Shown here piece after piece: positions 56,621-64,000 of a stretch of 64,000 bases of DNA (position 1 is the stretch's first letter; every line of letters begins with the position of its first letter). Where the stretch lies: NCBI GenBank assembly GCA_025200525.1, contig JANUSC010000051.1, forward strand, positions 682,001 through 746,000, in the 5' to 3' direction. The position numbers were made by a program, and so were the translations under genes. The notes under the pieces were generated by a model, which worked only from the letters and a program-made list of their open reading frames with translations, did no database searches and had not been told where the DNA came from. This stretch comes from Camellia lanceoleosa (taxonomy: Eukaryota; Streptophyta; Magnoliopsida; Ericales; Theaceae).

Positions 56621-58117
56621 CTTCAAAGACGCCGCTTATGCGTGCCGTGGGCACGCGACGAGGCATCCCATTTTTCGTAGCATTCGTGTATTCATCCCAA
56701 TATTGAGTTGTGCAATGCTCCTCGCCATCATGCATCGATATGCGTGATTGGTGGCGCGAGGATCGAGACATGCATATATTTGTGAAATACACTGCTGTGC
56801 CCTTTCCTGCTCTCTGTTGCAGCAAAATTCAGAGTTTAGCAACTTTTCGGAGTCCAGCGCGCAATTCGAGGAATATTGCAAACAGAGGCGAATCGGGCAT
56901 TCCAAAGGATTTCGCGCCAAGCGATCCGATACATCATCTATCGAAGCGGCGGTCGGCTTGCACGCCAGTTTTAATTCATTTGTAATTAACTTGTTAATTA
57001 ATTAGAATTTGTATATTTATTTCCAGACTGTATATTCTTTTATTCGGACTGTATATTTATTCGTACCCTCTGTGCGAGGACATAAATGTAATAAGGGTGT
57101 GTGAGTGTGATGTATGTCTTGCAACCCCTATTTCTTTCTTCCTTTTATTTACCAGCTTTGAATGGTTAGATATAGGGCATATTTCAATTAGCATACAAAG
57201 ATGACAAAGATGTTTGCATCATTCATCTGTATTGCATGCATCGGACTCGGCGCATCATACAAACCGCATTTGTATTTCAATTCTAAGTTGAATACATGTT
57301 AGTTGCATTTCATATGCCATCTCTAGAATAGCCGAGCTTATAGTTGCATTTTGCATGTGTTGCATTAGGCATTCTCAGATATTTTAGGATCATGCATGAT
57401 TTCTAATAAGCTTTCTGTTTTGGCTTGGAGTACTCGGTAAGTGGTTATGCTTTAGCATCCTTGCATGCGTGTGAATGTTGCCATGATAGCATGCTTGCCA
57501 TGAGGCTAAATGCCTATGTGATATAAACTGCCTTGAATGCCTGTGGGTGGAGGTTGGGTTATTTGAATTGGAGCAATTCATCGATTGTTTGTTAAGCCCA
57601 CTAGATTGTGGCAAAATCTGTATTTTAAGCCTACCTGCGGGTAGCAAACCACCTTTCACAAACAAACATGAGGTGTTTAGTTCCAATTCAGACGGCCCAG
57701 TCTATACTTGTTTGCTGCGAGCATCACATAGTAACCTAGGCTAAATGACCGGAATAAGAGCATACAATGTTTTCAAAATCAGATATCATGGTTAGTAGAG
57801 GCCGGTCTTTGACCGGGCGAGAGGGGGTGCTCACGATGTGACCTTCCCTAATCGTACCCAAGTTCCCGAGCCAACTTTGGTGATGACGGACACGTGGCCT
57901 TTTGGCACCGAGTCAGGGTTTCCTAAATTTCCCATTTTAAAATATTTAGGTGGCGACTCTGTTATCTGGCAAAGCAGTCCATGTTTGGCACTTCTTTTCA
58001 AAAAATCTGTTTTCCTTCAAAACGATTTGCCGGATTTGGACACTTTGGTTCGAGATTGAGAACCGCAACAAAAATCGAGTCCGAGCTGTGGCGAGGTCCC
58101 CCGCGGGCGTTGTTACA

Positions 58118-58911
58118 GATGTAGAATCGTGTTGTAACTTTGAAGTTAGTATCATGGCTTGGGTTTTAAAGAATGAGAATCATGTTGGGAATACCTTAGT
58201 ATTGTTAGAATGTATATCTAGTCTTGATGAATTCTATGTGGACTCGAAGTGCATTGTGTGAGCATTTGGATAAATTCTATGTTGGAGTGAAATTGTGTGG
58301 GTGGATGTAGACAAGTTTTCATAAACTGTTAGTCGGTTCGTCGAGTGAAAGAAATAGAGTGGATAGGTAAAAATAATACAGAAATTGCTTGGTTGGGTAA
58401 TTAAAATTGTGGCTGAGAATTTTCGAGTAATGTGTTTGGCATGATTGCATTATGTTTCATAAGAGTTGGTGGTTAGTGCTTTTGAAGAATTATTATTTTG
58501 TTTTGTTAAGGTCTCAGAGTAGTGATAGTTATTTTGGTCTTAGGATGCATTGTGCATTAGGTGATGGAGATAGTTCGTTGAAGTTGGATTATCACCAATA
58601 AGGTATGGTGTCTTGGTATTCTGGGGAGTCGTTTTGCCAAAATTTTGTTATGCTTAAGGGATTAGATCATATTTTGTTGCTGTGGGTTATTGATGTAGAT
58701 AGAAGAATTACTTAATGGTTTATACTAGTAAGGGTTTTATAATCAATTATTGTGCAAATGTCATGATTTGGTTTGTTACCAGTGTGACTTGTTGAGGCTC
58801 ATGTAGTAGTCAAAGAAATTTTGTTGATGCATTAGTAAGTACCTGAGTGAGTTTGTGGGTGACTGTAGAATGTATTACATTACTTGAGTTTAATTTCGAG
58901 GACGGAATTTC
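58118..58911 (+). other. Degenerate Tekay-type internal region, right of S3
   Basis: No coding frame survives. Its end, GTTTAATTTCGAGGACGGAATTT (58888-58910), is the stretch that typically precedes the polypurine tract of Del/Tekay chromoviruses. Confidence 0.55.
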
Positions 58912-58927
58912 TTTAAGGAAGGTAGGT
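58912..58927 (+). promoter_or_regulatory. Polypurine tract of a Tekay-type element
   Basis: AAGGAAGGTAGG directly before the LTR start TGTAATGACTCC at 58928; this is the plus-strand primer site in reverse transcription. Confidence 0.7.
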
Positions 58928-61900
58928 TGTAATGACTCCAATTTTATTGTATTTTTTAAATAGCCAGCGCATAATTTAATTGAGCAAATTTTTGAATTTG
59001 ATTGTCGTGTAAATTCTATGCGAAAATAGTTCGGTTTTGTATTTTTTAAAAATAGTTTCCGATCTCAGAAAATTATGAAATTTTTATATATTGTTCCTAT
59101 ATGAGTTTAGCACATTGGATTAAAATTTCAGAATTCAATGATGAGTATTTATTGTATGAAAATTCACAGACTGATTAGTGTTCAGTTTAATTTATAGCGG
59201 AATTTAAAATTGAGTTCTGGATGTTCAGACCATGATTTGAGATAAATCAGTTGGGGATTTATTTTAAATCATTAAACTCTTGTCATTTTGTACCCAATTG
59301 ATTGAATTGTGACCTGTTAGTAACCATGTAATTATGTTGTGGTTTTATTATTATTATTTGACTACCATAAAAAAGTTGTGAATATTTATGGTGTGTATCA
59401 TTAAACGAAATATATTTTGTGGTAAGAAAATATTATATTTACTTTTGTCATTAAAGATGTTGAACTGTATTTTTAATTGATATATATATATATATATATA
59501 GGTGTATATATATATATGTTTAGATATTTGTTTAGTTAAAAAAAAATGAAATATCTATAAATAGTAACCAAACAAATATTTTGTTCAACTTTTGGGAATT
59601 CTTGGAGTTCTTACCCTGAGGAAACAAGAGAAAAAAGGTTCCAAGTTGGTTTTCTTAGATTTGATCTAGTGTAAGTCATTTTTGACCCCTAGTGCTTTGG
59701 ATCAAAACGTAGAGGGCGGAAAAAGTGTCGTTTGGCTCCAAAAAAAATTTAATTTCTATTGCCGAAAAATTTGAAAGCTTCTTGGTTCGAGGTAGGGATT
59801 TTTCCTACACTTCTTTATGTACTTTTACTTGATTATATGGAATTTAGAGTTGTATATAATTTAATTAGAATTTTTAAAAAATTTGTGATTTATTTGCTTA
59901 AAAAGGGAAATTTTGAGAAAAATAAAAAGTTGATGCCCAAATTGCGAAAGTGTAAACTTAGAATATGTTTGTAATGTTATTAAGGAGCTATGCTTTAAAT
60001 TATGTTTTGAAATTTTTACCAGTTTCCGACCAAAAGAGCATTTTTAAAGAAAATAAAGGAATTATGTTTAACTTTTGGTGATTTTGATCAAACTAGGATG
60101 TCATAGTTGAATAATGCTTGGAGAATGAGTTTGGAAAGAAAATGATGTTTTCTTGGGCATTAACGGTATTATTTTGCTTAATGTATCTATTGGAATAAAA
60201 CCAACACGGTTAGAAATGGACCTTGAGAGGTTACCGGACGTGATTGTGATATGAAAACTACTGTAGTTGTTTATATTTGATGAGATGTGGAATAGATTGT
60301 ATTTATCAGAATTTTTAGAATTTAATTGTTTGAATATCTGTTTTGGGCTATCGGTGGATGATAGCCATGATTATTGTAGAAATGCATGAGACTTAGGTAA
60401 ATTGAACCATATTTCTCATTTGTTGCATTGGACATTGCATTACATTCATTTCATTGGAAATGTATCTATTTGCGAAAAGATGAATACTTGGTGAATCTGG
60501 GTATGGGATGTGGAACCGTGTGGTTAGGTGTCGAGCCTTCCAGTTTACTCGTAAAAATGACAGTGCTAGTGCATTAGGGCCTACTTGCAGACACTCACCT
60601 AGAGATTCACAGAGCTTGTATTCATGTAACAAATATGGTTTAAAATGGAAATGGTTTTATATCTGTTATTGCATCTCAGCATTGCATGCTTTATAAAAAG
60701 AGAGATAAATTGTTTTATCATGAGCATGGTATGAGTATACTCCTCTTTAGTCTTGTCATGGTCCATATGTTGTGTAGTATATCTCTACTGGGTTGTGGCT
60801 CACCCTATAAGGGAAACCATTTGAAGTACAGGTGCTATGCCTCCGCCACGGCATTGACTTGGGAAGACTTGGAGCTGAGGCTTTATAGCGATCCCGGTTT
60901 CTAACTCGACCTTTATGGTGTTTCGGACTCAGGTCTTCTGGTTTAATGTTGTTGTTTATGTCTTTTCCTCTTCTTACCCTTTGAATTTGAGTTTTGGAAT
61001 GTCTTGGGCGTGTTCAGAACAGGTAGGTTGGTTGTTGGTCTAGAACCTTGTTGCCCAGAATTTTGGTCTTCCGCTCGAGCAGGCCTTATTGCGCTCGAGC
61101 GGGGTTTGAAATTATTCAATACTTTGTGTGTCTGCAAAATTACTGCAGAAGTTTTTTCACGCTCGAGTAGAGTTGCTTACGCTCGAGCGAGTCTAAGCTC
61201 GAGCGGCCCCCCTAGCGCTCGAGCGACTGTCTGAAGTCTGTAAAATACTAGGCAAGTGTATTCTACGCTCGAGCTGGTCTTTTTGCACTTCCTGTTGTGC
61301 CTTGGCGCTCGAGCGGCCTTTATTGCACTTAAGCGGGTCGAATTTTTGTGTCTGACGCTCCGCTTGAGCGGATTGTATGTATATCAGATCACGAAAGTGA
61401 CTTTTTAAATCACTTTTTCTATCATTTCTCTCTCTAAAACTTTCCAAGTTGAGAGCTTCTCTCTCTAAAATACTCTCTCTTTCTCTCTCTACATTTTAAC
61501 CTCGATCTAGTGATCTCCTCACCCTCCTTCCTTTGATAAAAAGTTTGAGCTCTTCAAGATCTCCATTTTCATCCCTGTAGAAGTTGATTTCATAATCTTT
61601 GGAGTTCATCTTTTGCTTGGCTCATCTTCTCTTCTTGAGGTAGGGATAATCTACTCATTACTACGAGCTTTAACATAAATATTGGTCATTTTGTATAAAT
61701 GGCTGGTTGGAGTGAGTTAGGGTTTTGGCTTTGAAATAGTAAAACAGAGGTTTTCTATTTTTGGGGTTCTATATGCATGTGGGGTTTTGAAAGTGGAGTT
61801 ATGTGTGTATAATAGGGGAAAATTTGGCCTTGGGAGCTATATTTGAGAAAATGGGAAAAATGCCCTAATTGAATTATATACATTATTTGTGTAAATGACG

Positions 61901-62989
61901 AAATCATTATGGAAATATGAAATTGGTTTGAGAATCATGAAATTGGAGGAAATTGTGATTAAATGGTGTAGTTGGATTGATGAATCACTCACCTATGGGA
62001 AATGTGATATATTATCTGTTGAGAAATTTATTTATTTGTTTAAATATATCTGTTTGGGTTATGATGAAGATAGCCATGATTGTTGAAGAAACTGCATGAT
62101 GATTAGGTGAATTGAAATTAATCAATTGGATTATGTCATTGAATATGACGGTTGGATGTAAACATTGTATATGTGATTGAATTGGTCGTTATAGATAACA
62201 ACATGCTCAGATACATTGTATATGTATCTTTGTTTGGGAGGAGATAGGGGATGTACTCCATTGTTTGGGAGGAGATAGGAGATGGACTCCATGGATAATT
62301 AAGTTGGTCGGAGTGTCCAGGGTGAAAGTCTCGAAATCTTCTTTATATTTGGATGCCAGTTCCCTCAGACGTAGTTCCATAAAATGGCAAGATATGGAAG
62401 TGTATGAATGATGTCTATGATTGAAGTGTTGATAAATGAGTTGTAGTCTCATTTTGAATTGTTTATATGATAATGAACTATGTTAATGAAGTGACTCGGT
62501 TAAATAACTGGAAGTGAATTGAAATATGGGCACCAATGTTGATTGATTATGAAAAAGGTTGAAGATGGTTTATAAGTGTTAAACATTTATCGAATGCTAA
62601 TGTTTTAGTTAATTCTCATATACTATTTAGCATATCTCTACTGGGCTTTGGCTCACTCTACTTGGGACACCATTTTTCAGGTACAAGTGATATGCCGCCT
62701 CCAAGGTCTTAGCTTAGGAAGTTAAGGAGTTGAAGACTTTTTTTTGATATTTTGTTTTGATGTTAAATGTATATTCAAGCCAAGGGCTTTATATGTATAG
62801 AGTTGGGACTCTTCTTTTGTTGTAACCAAGTGATGGCTTGGAAAGATGTAAGCCCATAGGGCATTTATTTTGTTGCAAGCATGTAATATCATTTGTAAAG
62901 AAGACTCTGATGAATGAAAATATAATGTTTATTCCATGTTTATGGTTTACATATATGGTTGTCTTGTATTGTATTTTGAGGGTGTTACA
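58928..62989 (+). repeat. Tekay-type LTR, about 4.1 kb (or two related LTR-like segments in tandem)
   Basis: Starts TGTAATGACTCC after a polypurine tract and ends GGTGTTACA three bases before an initiator-Met PBS. The two outer ends therefore serve as 3' LTR start of one element and 5' LTR end of another. Inside, blocks occur twice: GAGGTAGGGAT at about 59790 and 61638, GATAGCCATGATT at 60361 and 62070, and TCTCTACTGGG...TGGCTCAC at 60782 and 62636. This suggests either internal duplication or two copies of about 2 kb. The fragments K1 and K2 match its two halves. It contains (TA)n at 59478-59514. Confidence 0.65.
61068..61372. repeat. CTCGAGCG-rich interspersed motif array
   Basis: Eight CTCGAG cores (mostly CGCTCGAGCG) plus variants, spaced irregularly at about 20-60 bp, in the Tekay-type LTR. 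Same type of array as 50817-51215. Confidence 0.7.
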
Positions 62990-62992
62990 ATT

Positions 62993-63004
62993 TGGTATCA
63001 GAGC
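62993..63004 (+). promoter_or_regulatory. Primer binding site, initiator tRNA-Met type
   Basis: TGGTATCAGAGC, the standard PBS of Tekay/Del and many other plant LTR elements, three bases after the LTR end. Confidence 0.9.
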
Positions 63005-63392
63005 GTACCGGGTTTGAATACTTTGGGTACGTGGGAAATGGTTAGCACCACAATAGGTTTGTCTCGCTTGTTAGAGACTTATGTATGATGTTATATGCTT
63101 ATGTGACAGCATGTTTATGTGATTATATGGGTATGGAATTTAGTTTCTAAGATGTTGATTAGGTCTATGGGTTTCTAGGCGTCCTATTGGAAAGGCACTT
63201 GATCACTGCCGTTTCTAACTGAAACTCTAGTAACACCATGAAACGGTCATTATCCGGAAATGAAATTCGTATGTGTTAAGGTGATTATGTGCTTATGTGG
63301 AGTGAACTACAGTTGTCCATTGTATTAGTACGCAAGTGAAATAGCTTCGGCACATTTGTGAATGTGCTAATGCCTTCGTTACCTTTATTAGG
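63005..63392 (+). other. 5' leader of the Tekay-type element
   Basis: Non-coding stretch between PBS and the first gag codon; nothing else recognised. Confidence 0.6.
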
Positions 63393-64000
63393 ATGTCAGG
63401 ATAAGGTCGTGGTGGTAGGCATAGTAGGCCTAGGAGGCAGGAGATGCCCATACTGGATGAGATTCCAGTGCAGGAGGAATGAATGGGTCAGGCCAATGTG
63501 GCCGAACCGGTTGATCAGCAGGCCATGGGTGCTTTAGCCCATGAAATGACCGGAGAATTGAGGGAATCTATGGACATTCTCCAGGCTGAGAATCAAGTCC
63601 AAGCCCAAGTAGCTAAGGCAGGGCCATCTTTTCTGAAAAGAGAGTTCTTCCGATCGAATCCGGACGAGTTTTTGGGTGACCCTAAGAAGCCACTAAAGGC
63701 TAATGAGTGGCTTGAACAGATGATGAAGACGTTTGAGATGCTTGGCATCGAAGACGGGGGCTTACGAATGACCTTGGTGTCTTTCCAGCTGAAGGGAGAC
63801 ACGGGTCAGTGATGGAAGTATGTGCAGGGGCACATTGGAAGGACTTGGGAAGCCTTTGTTGAAGCCTTCCAGGACAAGTATTTGTCGGCTACGGTGAGGG
63901 AAAAGTTGATGGATCAGTTTTCTCAGCTTAAGCAATTGAATATGCCAATGGCAGAGTTCAAGTCCACCTTTACTAGCTTGTCTAGGTTTGCACCAGAATT
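63393..64000 (+). pseudogene. gag: gag of a Tekay/Del-type chromovirus, runs off the window, three in-frame stops
   Basis: Likely start ATG at 63393; TAA at 63402 and TGA at 63480 interrupt the N-terminus, then an open part from 63483 (MGQANVAEPVDQQAMG). The core retrotransposon gag domain follows: LKREFFRSNPDEFLGDP, ANEWLEQMMKTFEMLGI, LVSFQLKGDTGQ, then a TGA at 63810-63812 where the family has tryptophan, then WEAFVEAFQDKYL and MAEFKSTFTSLSRFAPE up to the window end. The copy is non-coding as it stands. The rest of the element lies outside the window. Confidence 0.88.

Larger units (their letters stand above)
52697..58117 (+). repeat. Solo LTR S3, 5.4 kb, target duplication GATGT
   Basis: Starts TGTAGACACCCC at 52697 and ends GTTGTTACA at 58117; GATGT lies on both sides (52692-52696 and 58118-58122). 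It is homologous to the A/B LTR family but in plus orientation, with no PBS, gag or pol. Its extra length comes from two tandem arrays (about 53017-53780 and 55490-56620). The TATA position of its relatives reads CCTATTTGAAGG at about 54299, so the box seems lost. The splice-donor-like GTAAGT is kept at 54539. Long ORFs at 55695-56747 and 55748-56518 lie in the array and are not genes. Confidence 0.92.

Noticed and set aside
55695..56747. A 350-codon open frame on the plus strand and an overlapping 256-codon frame
   Set aside because: Both lie in the 72-bp tandem array of solo LTR S3; several frames stay open because the unit has few stops. No known domain and no conserved counterpart in related LTRs.
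1..64000. CRISPR array, prokaryotic defence or biosynthetic operon
   Set aside because: Repeats here are LTRs, MITEs and satellite-like arrays without spacer pattern, and all recognisable proteins are plant retrotransposon proteins.

Overview
The window is plant nuclear DNA, most likely from a eudicot; the species cannot be read from it. The grounds are Ty3/gypsy families of the Tat (Ogre/Retand-like) and Tekay/Del types, a Stowaway-type MITE and AT-rich repeat-derived spacers. I found no host gene, rRNA or tRNA gene, CRISPR array or bacterial operon. Nearly everything can be explained as LTR retrotransposons inserted into one another, all defective.

Layout. (1) 1-8807, element A, minus strand: remnants of a 3' region, a pol remnant with the reverse transcriptase deleted, a broken gag, leader, PBS and a 4.0-kb LTR. 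(2) 8808-24404, element B, minus strand, same family. Read from 24404 downward it has a 4.4-kb LTR, PBS, leader (split by solo LTR S1 at 16998-19798), gag, linker, protease with a G-patch-like segment, acidic linker, RT-RNase H, a second archaeal-type RNase H and integrase. The integrase runs straight into the LTR of element A, so A and B share one LTR. (3) 24405-25140, the 5' end of a third Tat-like element (F) cut by B. (4) 25141-27813, AT-rich spacer with duplicated segments, two hairpin elements and a Stowaway-type MITE. (5) 27814-29779, a Tekay-type LTR piece joined to a piece of the A/B-type LTR. (6) 29780-49957, element E (Tat-like, 431-443-bp LTR family) split by the 16-kb element D (31137-47141, target duplication ATGAC). 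D carries pol on the minus strand and, between integrase and 3' LTR, two antisense ORF (aORF) remnants on the plus strand plus two tandem arrays. D is itself split by solo LTR S2 (36103-39808, target duplication ATGGG). (7) 49958-51420, an inverted Tekay-type LTR fragment with CTCGAGCG-rich repeats. (8) 51421-58927, degenerate Tekay-type internal DNA split by the 5.4-kb solo LTR S3 (52697-58117, target duplication GATGT). (9) 58928-64000, a polypurine tract, a long Tekay-type LTR, an initiator-Met PBS and a gag that runs off the window.

Two primer-binding-site types are visible among the Tat-like elements: TGGCGACTCTGCTGGGGA (tRNA-Arg type) in A/B and TGGCGCCGTCTGTGGGAA in D, E and F. Insertion order can be read from the nesting: E is older than D and D is older than S2; F is older than B and B is older than S1. 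No element is complete. B has a gag frameshift, an RT frameshift, an RT deletion and catalytic-residue changes in RNase H and integrase; D has lost most of gag and the RT YxDD reading frame; E has lost its protease core.

The less ordinary signals are the two antisense-ORF/tandem-repeat modules in D, an array of about 72-bp units in S3 that each look able to fold as a hairpin, a splice-donor-like site conserved in all five A/B-type LTRs that keep the region, and a long G-box palindrome upstream of the TATA box in two of them.
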